Source of the DNA: Sinorhizobium fredii NGR234
Lineage (GTDB): Bacteria > Pseudomonadota > Alphaproteobacteria > Rhizobiales > Rhizobiaceae
Assembly (NCBI RefSeq): GCF_000018545.1
Contig: NC_012587.1
Location: forward strand, 3,314,001-3,378,000
Direction of reading: 5' to 3'
DNA: 64,000 nt
This document shows positions 38,583-47,780 of the stretch, in pieces. The notes beneath the pieces were generated by a model. The model saw only the letters and a list, made by a program, of their open reading frames with translations. It searched no databases and was not told the DNA's origin. The position numbers and the translations under genes were made by a program. Numbering within the stretch: position 1 is the first letter of the stretch; the number at the start of each line of letters is the position of its first letter.

Positions 38583-38594
38583 AGCAACCGCCGC

Positions 38595-38783
38595 CTAATC
38601 CTCGATCTTGCGCGCCTCCGAGACCAGCATGATCGGCACGCCGTCACGGATCGGATAGGCAAGGCGCGCCTTTTCCGAGACCAGCTCGTGGGCCTCGGCA
38701 TCATAGCGGAGCCGACCTTTCGTCAGGGGGCAGACGAGCAGTTCGAGGAGTTTCGGATCCACCCGGCTGGCGTTTGCGTCCAT
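38595..38783 (-). CDS. Trm112 family protein
   Basis: The protein has 62 residues. [17 protein letters not shown] and [16 protein letters not shown] are the Trm112/YcaR signature. Only one cysteine is left, so the zinc site of eukaryotic Trm112 is absent, as usual in bacteria. In eukaryotes and archaea Trm112 activates methyltransferases; the bacterial role is less clear. The start at 38783 agrees with family length and lies 10 bases after the LON-domain gene. Confidence 0.88.
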   Translation of the reverse strand: MDANASRVDPKLLELLVCPLTKGRLRYDAEAHELVSEKARLAYPIRDGVPIMLVSEARKIED

Positions 38784-38793
38784 TGCTTCGCCT

Positions 38794-39474
38794 TCACTGC
38801 AGAATGTTGTCGAGATCGCCGAAATTGCGGGCAAGCACGATCTCGGTGATCGCGATCAGCGTTTCGGCGCGGGTCCTGAGATCGGGCGCCTCCAGCAGCG
38901 CCTGCTTCTCCGCCGGCCCATAGGGCGACATCATCGCCATCGAATTGACGAGCGTACGATTGCTGGCCCGTTCGACGCTTTCCCAGTCCGCTTCCAGCTT
39001 GTTGGCGTCGAGATAGGCGCGGAAGGCGGCCAGCAGCGCCTCGCGGTCGACGAGGGCTTCGTCGTCCGGGCCTTCGAGATCGGCTGCGAAGGGGCCGATG
39101 CGGAAACGGCGATAGCCGCGCACGCCGGAAATTTCGGCAAACAGCCTGTAGCGGCAGACGCCGGTGAGCGAGGTGATATAGCGGCCGTCGCCGGTCTCGG
39201 CGAAGGAGGTGATGCGACCGATGCAGCCGACCTGGCAGAGCGCCGGTACCGGGGAAGAATCGATATCGCTGCGCCCCTCGGCGAAGGAGGGCTGAACGAT
39301 GCCGATCAGCCGATCACCGGAAAGCGCGTCATCGAACATTGCCAGATAGCGCGGCTCGAAGATGTTGAGTGGAAGTTGTGCACCCGGAAGCAGCAGCGCG
39401 CCCGTCAGCGGGAAGACCGGAAGTATCCCCGGCAGATCCTTCGGACTGAGATAACGCGCATTTCCGACATGCAT
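38794..39474 (-). CDS. LON peptidase substrate-binding domain protein
   Basis: The protein has 226 residues. The Lon N-terminal domain is recognised by [26 protein letters not shown] and GCIGRI. There is no AAA+ or protease part, so this is a stand-alone substrate-binding domain of unknown role. The start at 39474 (MHVGNARYL) is preferred over the ATG at 39546 because the upstream 24 residues are not typical. It is followed by Trm112, and preceded by the thioredoxin-like gene. The set is a stable rhizobial cluster. Confidence 0.9.
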   Translation of the reverse strand: MHVGNARYLSPKDLPGILPVFPLTGALLLPGAQLPLNIFEPRYLAMFDDALSGDRLIGIVQPSFAEGRSDIDSSPVPALCQVGCIGRITSFAETGDGRYITSLTGVCRYRLFAEISGVRGYRRFRIGPFAADLEGPDDEALVDREALLAAFRAYLDANKLEADWESVERASNRTLVNSMAMMSPYGPAEKQALLEAPDLRTRAETLIAITEIVLARNFGDLDNILQ

Positions 39475-39619
39475 TTCCGATTGCCCCTGCAGATCGCGGC
39501 GTTCCCGTCGCATGAAGGCCGGCCGCACGCTCAAGAGATGGTGCATCCCTCGAAAATCTCAAGGAGAAAGCTGCGATCGGAGACGCAAAAAGCGGTTCCG
39601 CCTGCCTGCCGCCAAACGG

Positions 39620-40597
39620 TCAGGAGAAGAGAAGTGCGGAAAGCTTGCGCCGGGCGGCAATCGTCGCCGGATCCTTCGGCCCCCAGACTTCGAAGAAGGA
39701 CAGGAGTTCACGCCGGGCGGCGTCGTCCTCGAAGCTGCGATCGCGCTTCATGATCAGCAGGAGGTGGTCGGCGGCGCCGGTCCTGTCGCCTTCGACATTG
39801 CGGATCTTGGCAAGCTTCAGCCGCGCCGCGTGGTCGTCGGGATTGGCCGCCAGCTGCTGTTCCAGCGCCACGGGATCGCCGAGCTTGCGGGCTTCCTCGA
39901 TCTGGTCGAGCTTCTTGGAAATGGCGCTCACGGCCGCCGCCTTGGCGAGTTCCTCCGGCAGCTGCGACAGCGCCTGGCGCGCCTCGGCAAGCTGGCCGAG
40001 CGCGATCATGCATTCGACCATGCCGGCGATCGCGTCGGTATTTTCCGGCTCCGCCTGCAGCACCGCACCGTAGAGGCCGGCGGCGTTCTGAGCATCGCCG
40101 GCTTCGAAGAGCGCCTTGGCGTCGGCGAGCACCGCCTCGACCTCGGCCTTGGCATCGTCCACCGCCGGGCCGGCAATCCGGTCGATGAACTGCTTGATCT
40201 GGCTCTCGGGGATGGCGCCCATGAAGCCGTCGACCGGACGCCCGCCGACGAAGGCGATGACCGCCGGGATCGACTGGATGCCGAGCTGGCCGGCGATCGA
40301 GGGATGATCGTCGATATTCATCTTGACGAGCTTGACGCGGCCGGCGGCTTCCTTGACCACCTTCTCGATGACAGGCGTCAGCTGCTTGCACGGGCCGCAC
40401 CAAGGCGCCCAGAAATCGACGAGCACCGGCTGCTGGCGCGAGGCCTCGAGCACATCGCGCGCGAAGGTGGCGGTCGTCGTCTCCTTGACCAGGTCGCCGG
40501 CGGCGGCGGCATCCGGTGCCGGCTGCCCGCCGAACGAGGCCGAGGCCGTCATCTGGTTGCCGAAGGAACCTGCATAGGGATTGTCGCTACCGCCCAT
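39620..40597 (-). CDS. thioredoxin-domain co-chaperone YbbN/CnoX-like
   Basis: The protein has 325 residues. The thioredoxin domain at about residues 38-140 has the active site WCGPC. The C-terminal half consists of TPR-like helical repeats (for example AKALFEAGDAQNAAGLYGAVLQAEP). In E. coli the related CnoX hands oxidised clients to GroEL. There the second cysteine is missing, whereas here both are present, so redox activity is more likely. The ATG at 40597 begins MGGSDNPY, a start common in rhizobial homologues. Confidence 0.92.
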   Translation of the reverse strand: MGGSDNPYAGSFGNQMTASASFGGQPAPDAAAAGDLVKETTTATFARDVLEASRQQPVLVDFWAPWCGPCKQLTPVIEKVVKEAAGRVKLVKMNIDDHPSIAGQLGIQSIPAVIAFVGGRPVDGFMGAIPESQIKQFIDRIAGPAVDDAKAEVEAVLADAKALFEAGDAQNAAGLYGAVLQAEPENTDAIAGMVECMIALGQLAEARQALSQLPEELAKAAAVSAISKKLDQIEEARKLGDPVALEQQLAANPDDHAARLKLAKIRNVEGDRTGAADHLLLIMKRDRSFEDDAARRELLSFFEVWGPKDPATIAARRKLSALLFS

Positions 40598-40656
40598 TCT
40601 TCTCTCCTCGCGGGCTTTTCGCCCGACTTGATGCTTTCCGCGCCAAAGATCGTATG

Positions 40657-41166
40657 TCAGGCCGTGACTTTCAAGACAAGCGGCTCGTGACCGGTCGCCT
40701 CCATGAAACGCAGCATGTCCTTGGCGGCGATCGAGGTGGTCTGGTCGTTCGAGAGCGGATGGCAGTTGATCGTGTCGAATTCCATCAGCCCCTCGTCGAG
40801 AATGAACTTCACCCTGCCCGAAGTGTCGTTGATCGCTCCGAAGGCGGTCACGGCGCCGGGGATCACGCCCAGATATTCCATCAGCTTCTCCGGTTTGCCG
40901 AAGGAGACCTTGCTTGCCGCGCCGATGGTCTGATGAATGGTCTTCAGGTCCACCGTCGCATGCTCCTCGACGGTCAGGAGGAAATAATTGTCCTTTTTGT
41001 CCTTCAGGAACAGGTTTTTTGTATGTCCGCCGGGAATTTCGTCGCGCAGCGCCACCGATTCGGCGACGGTGAAGACCGGCTGATGCCGTTTCGTCTGGTG
41101 TTCGATACCAAGCTCGTCGAGAAAGCGGAACAGGTCTTCCGCGGTCTTCGGTTGTGCCTCGCTCAT
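40657..41166 (-). CDS. prolyl-tRNA editing protein (ProX/YbaK family)
   Basis: The protein has 169 residues. The editing-domain pattern HQPVFTVAES, HTKNLFLKDKK and VTAFGAINDTSG is that of free-standing INS-type domains, most like ProXp-ala. Such proteins remove alanine from mischarged tRNA-Pro. The start at 41166 (MSEAQPK) follows GAAGGACAGGACGC. An upstream start at 41199 adds 11 atypical residues. It is next to a two-part palindromic repeat and alone in its transcript. Confidence 0.9.
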   Translation of the reverse strand: MSEAQPKTAEDLFRFLDELGIEHQTKRHQPVFTVAESVALRDEIPGGHTKNLFLKDKKDNYFLLTVEEHATVDLKTIHQTIGAASKVSFGKPEKLMEYLGVIPGAVTAFGAINDTSGRVKFILDEGLMEFDTINCHPLSNDQTTSIAAKDMLRFMEATGHEPLVLKVTA

Positions 41167-41188
41167 GCGTCCTGTCCTTCTGCCGCCT

Positions 41189-41297
41189 ACTGCATGCATG
41201 TATCCCTGAATCCTATTCGATTTAGGGATAAAAACATGCAGCGATTCAAAGTGCTACAGCGTCCTTAGTGCGCCCGAAATGACGCACGGCGCTGTAG
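41189..41297. repeat. two-part palindromic intergenic repeat, copy 1
   Basis: The first stem-loop runs from CTGCATG (41190) to CATGCAG (41241), with TATCCCT/AGGGATA inside. The second runs from GCTACAGCG to CGCTGTAG. A related copy is at 59294-59395. The rest of this gap, 41298-41525, has no gene. Confidence 0.7.
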
Positions 41298-41525
41298 GTT
41301 TCAGCTTGCTTTACGAGGAAGGGCCGGCTTACGCAATCTCAGGGACGGCGGCCAACGACCGGGATCGCGGCATTGCGGCGTTTTGGGATTAGCCCGAAAA
41401 AATTCTTGCCTTCCGCGTCATTTCCCTGTTGCATTTGAAAAATCGTTAGGCCATATAGCGCCGGTCGCCGCAAGACGGGGCGGCAACCCACGGCCCACAG
41501 ACTACCCCGGGCCTGGGTCTGATGA

Positions 41526-41600
41526 GCGGGTGTAGCTCAGGGGTAGAGCACAACCTTGCCAAGGTTGGGGTCGAGCGTTCGAATCGCTTCACCCGCTCCA
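41526..41600 (+). tRNA. tRNA-Gly (anticodon GCC)
   Basis: The RNA is 75 bases with CCA. The acceptor is GCGGGTG/CACCCGC, the D-arm GCTCAGGGGTAGAGC, and the anticodon loop CTTGCCAAG gives GCC. TTCGAATC forms the T-loop. Confidence 0.97.
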
Positions 41601-41617
41601 TTTTTCCAAGACCTTCG

Positions 41618-41646
41618 AAGCCTCGGTTTTCCGGGGCTTTTGTGTT
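41618..41646 (+). terminator. terminator after tRNA-Gly
   Basis: AAGCCTCGG pairs with CCGGGGCTT, followed by a T-rich stretch. Confidence 0.75.
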
Positions 41647-41685
41647 TTTCGGTTCTGTTGAAATGCGGAGCGGCAGGTTCGACTC

Positions 41686-41729
41686 CTGCAGCGCCGCGCG
41701 CCTTATCAGGCGCGCAAAGGTCGCTGTAG
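41686..41729. repeat. partial copy of the CTACAGCG palindromic repeat
   Basis: It begins CTGCAGCGCCGCGCGCC and ends GGCGCGCAAAGGTCGCTGTA. Nearly the same sequence is at 51054-51095. Confidence 0.65.
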
Positions 41730-41819
41730 GGTATGCCTTTGGGGCGGCGAAGTCTTCGCCGGGGCCGCGGCGTCAAAGTCCAGGTGAACAAGCCGCCCCG
41801 ATGTCCGAGGGCAGTTGGT

Positions 41820-42332
41820 TCAGCGCCGTGCGTTGATCCGCAGCCAGCCCTCCAGGGCGGCAATCACCGACAACCGCAGGCTGGCGCCGCGGGCCAGCGC
41901 GCCGGCGAGGGCGCGGTCCTCGGCCGCAAATCCCATTTCGTCCATCACGTCCTGAGGCGTCATTCGGCGCAGGGCCATGATCGCCTTGATCTCGGCGATG
42001 GCGGAGGGAAGCAGGTAGCGGCCGCTGGCGATCGGCGTTTGGGCCGGCTGCGGGGCGGAATACGCCGAGGGCGGAGCGGTCAGTTTCGTGGCCGGCGGCC
42101 TTGCGCCTGTCGCGGCAAGCCAGCCCATGAAGGCGTCGCGCTCGGCATCCGTGGCTTTCGCCCAGGAGTTCTTGAGCTTGTCGAGGCGGCTGCGCTCCGG
42201 CTTGATGCCGGCGGCGACGCAGGCTTTGCGCGCCGAGGCGATCTCACCGGCGAGAAGGGCGCGGTAGATTTCCGGAAACTCGGTCCTCAGGCGCTGCAGC
42301 TGGACGTCATCGCGCCGCGTCTTCTTCGACAT
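41820..42332 (-). CDS. conserved hypothetical protein
   Basis: The protein has 170 residues, basic and soluble. A helical N-terminal part (SKKTRRDDVQLQRLRTEFP...RLDKLKNSW) is followed by a proline- and alanine-rich linker (about 78-102). A helical C-terminal part is rich in Met and Ala, with TPQDVMDEMGF. I do not recognise a family. The basic N-terminus and the small helical C-domain could suit a nucleic-acid-binding protein, but that is only an inference. The ATG at 42332 is used; a TTG two codons upstream is possible. Confidence 0.6.
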   Translation of the reverse strand: MSKKTRRDDVQLQRLRTEFPEIYRALLAGEIASARKACVAAGIKPERSRLDKLKNSWAKATDAERDAFMGWLAATGARPPATKLTAPPSAYSAPQPAQTPIASGRYLLPSAIAEIKAIMALRRMTPQDVMDEMGFAAEDRALAGALARGASLRLSVIAALEGWLRINARR

Positions 42333-42547
42333 TATCAACCTCTCGACTTCGGTGGTCCTCTATCCTGCGTGAGCCGCGAGGGCGAGAAAAAACATGAGCG
42401 CCAACCGCGCCCTTTGAACGCCCCGGGGGGCGCGACTGCAACAGACGCCGTGGATGACGGGCTTGCCCACCTCAAGCTCGGCACAAGCCGGCCTTGCCAT
42501 CATTGCGCCAACAGCCGGAATGATACGTGGCGAAGGAAGGACGATGA

Positions 42548-42709
42548 ATGTCTGACATTGTTGAGCACTATAGCGACCCGCAGGACGCAAGCATTGCCCT
42601 CTACCTGATGGACAATGACGGCGACGAACTCACCGATCTTCTGGTCGCCGCCCTCGAAGATGCCTTTCGGATCCTCGGCGAGGATTGGGCGTCGCAAACG
42701 ATGCATTGA
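42548..42709 (+). CDS. small acidic protein, 53 residues
   Basis: The open frame runs from ATG at 42548 to TGA at 42709, preceded by GAAGGAAGGACGA, a strong ribosome site. The product starts SDIVEHYSDPQDASIAL. It is acidic throughout and ends WASQTMH, with no membrane segment or cysteine. I know no family. The good ribosome site, the independent position between two minus-strand genes and the amphipathic helix-like sequence argue for a real gene. It was below the usual length limit for gene calling. Confidence 0.55.
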   Translation: MSDIVEHYSDPQDASIALYLMDNDGDELTDLLVAALEDAFRILGEDWASQTMH

Positions 42710-42724
42710 GGCGGTCGGCGGACG

Positions 42725-44047
42725 CTAGCCTTCCTGCAGCAGACGCTCGACGCAAGCGGCCAGCCGCAGCAGCGTCCGGTCGGTGCCGTTCCGTCCCATC
42801 AGCATCAGCCCCGCCGGCAAGGCGGCCCCCGGCATCGGCAGCGTGATTGCCGTCAGGTCGAACTGGTTGGCAACCTCGGTGTTGCGCAACAGCAGGCCTT
42901 CGATGCGACGATACTCCCGTTTGTCCTCTTCCACGGCAGCGATGCGGACGGCGGGGATCGGTGTTGTCGGCAGGAGGACGAGGTCGAAAGGCGCCAGGCG
43001 CCCATCCATGGCGCGGGCAAGCGCATGCCGCGTTTTGAGCAGGTTTTCGAGCGCCGTGTCGGGAACGGCGAGGCGGCGGCGGAGCGGGGATTTGACGCGG
43101 GGGTCGACCGGCGCCTCGTCGTCCACCAGCCAGTCCGCATGAATGCGGCTTGCTTCCAGACCGGCGAGGGAGCCGATTGCGGTTGCCTCGGCAAAGCGGG
43201 CGAGAAGATCGTCAATCTCAAGTTCGGCGAGTCTTGCGCCGGCACGCGACAGCCTTTGCAAGCCTGCCTCAAAGGCCTTGGCGACGTCTGGAGCGAGCTC
43301 TTCAAGCAGGACGCCTTTCGGAATGCCGAGCTTCAGCCCGTCGACCGGCAGCGGCGTCAGCGGCTCCGGCCGGTCACCGGCCATGACGGCATCGGCCAGC
43401 GCGCAATCGGCGACACTCAAGGCGAGCGGGCCGATCGAATCGAGACTCGGCGACAAGGGAAAGGCGCCGTCGAGCGGCACGCGGCGGGCGGTCGGCTTGA
43501 AGCCGACGAGGCCCTGCAGCGCCGCAGGAATACGCACCGAGCCGCCGGTATCGGATCCTATGGCGATGTCGCTGGTGCCTTCCGCCACCGACACTCCCGC
43601 TCCCGAGGAAGAACCGCCCGGAATGAGCATCGGATCGACGGCGTTGCCCGGCACCGGGTAATGCGGATTGAGGCCGACGGCGGTAAAGGCGAATTCCGTC
43701 ATGTGCGTCTTGCCGATGATAACGGCGCCGGCAGCGCGCAGGCGCCGGACGATTGTCGCATCGGCCGATGCCGGCGGTGCCATGCGGCGGATGATCGAGC
43801 CGGCAAGAGTCGGCTCTCCGGCGATGTCGAAGAGGTCCTTGATCGAGACGATGCGGCCGTCGAGCGGGCCGAGGCTCTTTCCTTCCTGCTGCCTGCGGTC
43901 GGCCGCTGCCGCTTCGGCGCGGGCCGATTCGGCATAGAGCTTCATGAAGACGCGCTCGTCGTCGCAGCGCCCCGCCAGGCGCGCGAGAACGGCTTCGAGC
44001 CGGTCGCGAGAGGGGGTGTTCGATCGGGTCAAGGCGAAGGACCTCAT
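42725..44047 (-). CDS. amidase signature family protein
   Basis: The protein has 440 residues. The catalytic triad of the amidase signature is visible: Lys in VSIKDLFD (about 69), a serine in PGGSSSGAG (about 145) and the nucleophile in GSDTGGSVRIPA (about 169). Family members hydrolyse amides or act as GatA. The lack of gatB and gatC nearby and the shorter length speak against GatA. The substrate is unknown. The ATG at 44047 begins MRSFALTR and no better start is seen. No signal peptide. Confidence 0.88.
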   Translation of the reverse strand: MRSFALTRSNTPSRDRLEAVLARLAGRCDDERVFMKLYAESARAEAAAADRRQQEGKSLGPLDGRIVSIKDLFDIAGEPTLAGSIIRRMAPPASADATIVRRLRAAGAVIIGKTHMTEFAFTAVGLNPHYPVPGNAVDPMLIPGGSSSGAGVSVAEGTSDIAIGSDTGGSVRIPAALQGLVGFKPTARRVPLDGAFPLSPSLDSIGPLALSVADCALADAVMAGDRPEPLTPLPVDGLKLGIPKGVLLEELAPDVAKAFEAGLQRLSRAGARLAELEIDDLLARFAEATAIGSLAGLEASRIHADWLVDDEAPVDPRVKSPLRRRLAVPDTALENLLKTRHALARAMDGRLAPFDLVLLPTTPIPAVRIAAVEEDKREYRRIEGLLLRNTEVANQFDLTAITLPMPGAALPAGLMLMGRNGTDRTLLRLAACVERLLQEG

Positions 44048-44296
44048 GCAGGTGCGGCGCCGGTCTCACTGCAGATGCACAGGAGGGGTTGCAGCGATCT
44101 GACGGCACGGCCAGCAGCGACATGCAACCGTTTGTGGGCTGCACAATTGATATACAATGCAAGCCACAGCGATTTCCAGAATCCAAGCAGGACGACGCCG
44201 ATGCCGATCCTGAATCGTCTCTGATCCTCGACTCGTCGGCAATCGGCGAAATACGACGCGCGGCGTCGAACGTTGAGCATCTGGTTAGGGCACTGC
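44048..44296. other. intergenic stretch without recognised gene
   Basis: These 249 bases lie upstream of the amidase gene and presumably hold its promoter. I see no RNA gene, no ribosome site leading a convincing frame and no palindrome before the RIME. Confidence 0.4.
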
Positions 44297-44382
44297 CCCT
44301 CATCCGCCTGCCGGCACCTTCTCCCCGCACGCGTGGCGAAGGATATGCCGCCCCTCACCCTAACCCTCTCCCCGCAAGCGGG
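44297..44382. repeat. RIME-type repeat, left part (interrupted by IS50-like copy 2)
   Basis: CCCCTCATCCGCCTGCCGGC opens it, and CCCTAACCCTCTCCCCGCAA begins a second unit that is cut at GCGGG by the IS. Confidence 0.75.
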
Positions 44383-45755
44383 CTAAGGCATATACACATC
44401 GCGCAGCGCCCATCCGTCGGCGCAGGCTCTGAAGTAGGCCAAGCCATTGAAGAAGGTGATCGGTCCGGGCGGTTTTGAGGATGCGTAGCCGTTCCAGCCG
44501 CCGAGCTTGGCGATGATCCAGGCGGCCCAGGCGAGCGAGCCCATTGGATGGGGATTGGCTTGAAGGCGGGTCTTGCCCTGGAAGCGCTGCTGCAGGGCGG
44601 TGAGCGTGTCGATCTCGCTTGGCGTGAAGACCAGGCTGGCCGACTGCCGGTCCTGGCCGCTGCGGGCCTGGACGAGCTGCATGACGATGACGGCGGCCTT
44701 GGCGGCGATGGCGACGAGCTTTTCCAGCCGTGCCGCCGACTGCAGCTGGCTATCCTCGACCTTCAGGCCCTGTTGCTTCATCACCCGGAAGAACTGCTCG
44801 ATCATCCAGCGTTGCTTGTACCAGGCGACGATCTGCCAGGCATCGGCGAACGTCGCCACCGCATGCGTCGTCAGGATCAGCCAGCTGAGCGGCTCGACGC
44901 CGGCGGGCGGGGAGGGCTCGACGACCTCGACCCAGCGCAGCGTCACGCCGTCCGGCAGGGCAGCCGCTTCGAGGTTTTGCGGCCGCCGGATCGTCGCCTC
45001 GCCGAAGCGCAAGGATAAGTCCGCCTGGCGCGCCGGGCGGTCGGCCCGCTCGCGCAGCTCCACCGTCCGGCTGTCGCAAAACGCCACCTCGGCGGCGGCC
45101 CGGCGCAGCGTGCCGCCGCCGCTGAGGGCATGATCGTGCATCACCCGCGACAGCAGATGGAAGCGCTCCTCGGGCAGCCGTGCCCACATCACGAAGAAGT
45201 CCCCTTCCCGATCGGTGATGGCGGTGACCCGCGTGGCGCTCGCCAGAACCGCCTTGGCGGCCTCGGCCGTCTCGACCCAGCGACGCGATTCCTTGGCGCT
45301 CAACGGCCGGCTGGCATGCGGCGGCAGCGCCTCCGTCCCGCGCGTCCACACCCGGCCGCCCACCAGCCCCAGGCAGCTGCCGGTCTCGGCATCGAGCGCC
45401 AGCATCGGATGCAGCAGCAGCCCCCAGCAATTGCCCTTCTTGATCTTGCCCAGATCGCGCCGGTTGTCCGGCGTCGTCTGAAACCGGATCTCGCTGGTGT
45501 CCTGCAGCGCCAGCACGTGTCGGCCGGCCACCGCCGCCCCGGTCGGCTCCCCCCAGCCGGCGATGATCCACTCCACCGTCACCGCATCGTTGCCGAGAAA
45601 ACGGCCGAAGCGGATTTCCTGCGAATGGCTGCCCGCCGCAAGCCGGCGCAGGCAGACCGTTTCGCGCAGCACCATGCCCTGGAGCAGCGCCGCCCCCCTT
45701 TATCGAGACGACGATCTCCAAATCCGCCCAGCGACCAGTCCTGGCCTATCTCCAT
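44383..45755 (-). pseudogene. IS4-family (IS50 group) transposase, frameshifted
   Basis: It is the counterpart of the transposase in copy 1. The main frame is open from 45675 (430 codons) with the same DDE contexts. The N-terminal frame from the ATG at 45755 meets it at a G run of six, one longer than in copy 1. Two extra bases relative to a run of four prevent in-frame reading. Only slippage on the run or a later start (MVLRETV) would give product. A few substitutions separate the copies, for example Cys to Arg in the segment before HLLSRVMHD. Confidence 0.75.
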
Positions 45756-45869
45756 CGGTGACGCTCCCGCAAATCAAAACGTCACCAAAGGAATCATACA
45801 CGCCGCTCCCGCGAAATCCGATCCTCACAACCGAGTCAATCCGTCGCACCACTTGTGTATATGCCCTAG
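44383..45869 (-). mobile_element. IS50-like element (IS4 family), copy 2, without target duplication
   Basis: The element is 1487 bp, the same ends and orientation as copy 1 and nearly identical sequence. The right flank is CGTCATGACG, a RIME apex like the target of copy 1. The left flank is unrelated (CAAGCGGG), so the left target copy has been lost. Confidence 0.9.
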
Positions 45870-45911
45870 CGTCATGACGGGGAGAAGATGCCGGCAGGCA
45901 GATGAGGGGCA
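45870..45911. repeat. RIME-type repeat, right part after IS50-like copy 2
   Basis: It runs CGTCATGACGGGGAGAAG, then CCGGCAGGCAGATGAGGGGC. Confidence 0.7.
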
Positions 45912-46085
45912 AACATTGGCCCCCGCCGCAGCATCGCCTTTCATCCGGGCCCTCGCTCCCTTTCACAGAACTGTCGCCAATCCGTTCAAATAGTTTCATC
46001 CGATTGTAAAGCCGCTGACATGCGGTTCGCCAATGGTCCGCTCGCGAGGAACGATGAGTCGCGACACCGGCACCGGAGGCAGGAT

Positions 46086-47645
46086 TTGGCTGACATTCGA
46101 AGCACGCTTACCAGGCGTTCTTTTCTCCTATCCGGCGGCGCTGCCGGCCTTGCCGCTTCTTCCGGCCTTGCGACCCCTTTCTATGCGCGCGGCTACGGGC
46201 GGCCGGAATTCCTGCACGGCGTGCAGTCCGGCGATGTCGATCCGCAATCGGGGATGATCTGGACGCGGGTCGATCGTCCGGCCCGCGTCGCGGTCGAATA
46301 TTCGACCACCGAAAGCTTCTCGACCGCCATCCGGCTCCCCGACATCGACGTGACGCCGCAGACGGATTGCGCGGTGAAGTGCCAGCTCGACAAACTCCTG
46401 CCGGACCAGGACATCTTCTATCGCTTCACCGCGACCGATCTCTATGACGCCAATCGCGTTTCCGAGCCGATCGTCGGGCGCTTCCGCACCGCGCCCTTGC
46501 GGCGACGTTCGGTACGCTTCGCCTGGTCCGGCGACACGGCCGGCCAGGGCTGGGGCATCGACGAGGTCGGCATGAAGACCTATTCGACCATGCGCCTGCA
46601 CGAGCCGGATTTCTTCATCCATTCCGGCGACACGATCTATGCCGACAATCCGATCCCCGACGAGATCAAGCTACGTGACGGTGGCATGTGGAAGAACCGG
46701 ATCGTCACGGCCGAGAAGCGCGACGTCGCCCGCACGCTTGGCGAATATCGCGGCCAGTGGAAATACAATCTGCTCGACGAGCATGTGCGGGGCTTGAACG
46801 CCGTCTGCCCGACTTTCTATCAATGGGACGACCACGAGGTCCTGAACAATTGGTCGGCCTCCACCGATCTTCGCGACGATCCGCGCTATCCGGAGAAGGA
46901 TGTAACGGTCTATGCGGCCCGTGCGGCGCGCGCCTTCCATGAGATGACGCCGATCCGCACGCTGCCGACGCAGCCGGGGCGGATCTTCCGCAAGATCGCC
47001 TATGGACCGCTGCTTGACGTGTTCTTCGTCGACCTGCGCTCCTATCGCGGTCCCAACCAGGGCGGCGAGGCCGGGCTCTTCGGCTGGCGGCAGATGGATT
47101 GGCTGAAACGCGCGCTTGCCGCCTCGCGCGCCACCTGGAAGGTGATCGCCTGCGACATGCCTATCGGCCTCGTCGTCTGGGACGACTATTCGAGGAAGCG
47201 CGGCTCGGACGCGATCGCCAATGGCGACAATGGCGCTCCCGGCGGCCGCGAGACGGAATTTGCCGATCTCCTGCGCTTCATCCGCGACAATGCGATCGAC
47301 AATATCGTCTGGCTGACGGCGGACGTGCATTACACGGCCGCGCATCACTACGATCCGTCGCGCGCCGCCTTCAAGGATTTCCTGCCCTTCTGGGAATTCG
47401 TCTCAGGCCCGCTCCACTCCGGCACCTATGGCCCGAAGGAACTCGACATGACCTTTGGGCCGCAGGTGCGCTTCATCAAGGCGTCGGCCGGCGGTATCGA
47501 CAGCAACCTGCCACCCTCGGCCGGCCTGCAATTCTTCGGCATCGTCGATATCAACGGCCAGACCGAGCAGTTGACCGTGCGGCTGATGGACCGCCAGGAT
47601 CAGGAACTGTGGCGCGTAACGCTCGACCCGGCAGCCGTCGCTTGA
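46086..47645 (+). CDS. phoD: alkaline phosphatase D family protein (PhoD), Tat-exported
   Basis: The protein has 519 residues. A twin-arginine signal TRRSFLLSG is followed by a hydrophobic segment. Metal-binding contexts of PhoD are FAWSGDTAG, HSGDTIYAD, WDDHEVLNNW and TADVHYTAAHH. It is a periplasmic phosphodiesterase or phosphomonoesterase, needing Ca2+ and Fe3+ in studied members. The start was set at TTG 46086 because GGAGG lies six bases upstream. The ATG at 46020 adds 22 residues before the Tat signal and has no ribosome site. No pho box was found by eye. Confidence 0.88.
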   Translation: MADIRSTLTRRSFLLSGGAAGLAASSGLATPFYARGYGRPEFLHGVQSGDVDPQSGMIWTRVDRPARVAVEYSTTESFSTAIRLPDIDVTPQTDCAVKCQLDKLLPDQDIFYRFTATDLYDANRVSEPIVGRFRTAPLRRRSVRFAWSGDTAGQGWGIDEVGMKTYSTMRLHEPDFFIHSGDTIYADNPIPDEIKLRDGGMWKNRIVTAEKRDVARTLGEYRGQWKYNLLDEHVRGLNAVCPTFYQWDDHEVLNNWSASTDLRDDPRYPEKDVTVYAARAARAFHEMTPIRTLPTQPGRIFRKIAYGPLLDVFFVDLRSYRGPNQGGEAGLFGWRQMDWLKRALAASRATWKVIACDMPIGLVVWDDYSRKRGSDAIANGDNGAPGGRETEFADLLRFIRDNAIDNIVWLTADVHYTAAHHYDPSRAAFKDFLPFWEFVSGPLHSGTYGPKELDMTFGPQVRFIKASAGGIDSNLPPSAGLQFFGIVDINGQTEQLTVRLMDRQDQELWRVTLDPAAVA

Positions 47646-47780
47646 GATCGCAGCGTCCCATGCAGCCCTGCTGTGCACGCCGGCCCCCTTTCGCAATCGC
47701 AAAAAAACCTGTATGAGCGCGGCAACTGAAAAAGCGGTACCCGCCTTGTTGCGCGTGGCCAGAGCTTTCCGAGATACACA

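Noticed and set aside
41526..41600. tRNA-Gly as an attachment site for an island
   Set aside because: No integrase lies beside it and I see no duplicated 3' end of the tRNA within the following 20 kb by eye.
44383..45869. Composite transposon formed by the two IS50-like copies
   Set aside because: The 38 kb between them is ordinary conserved chromosome in the usual gene order, and the outer flanks share no target duplication.
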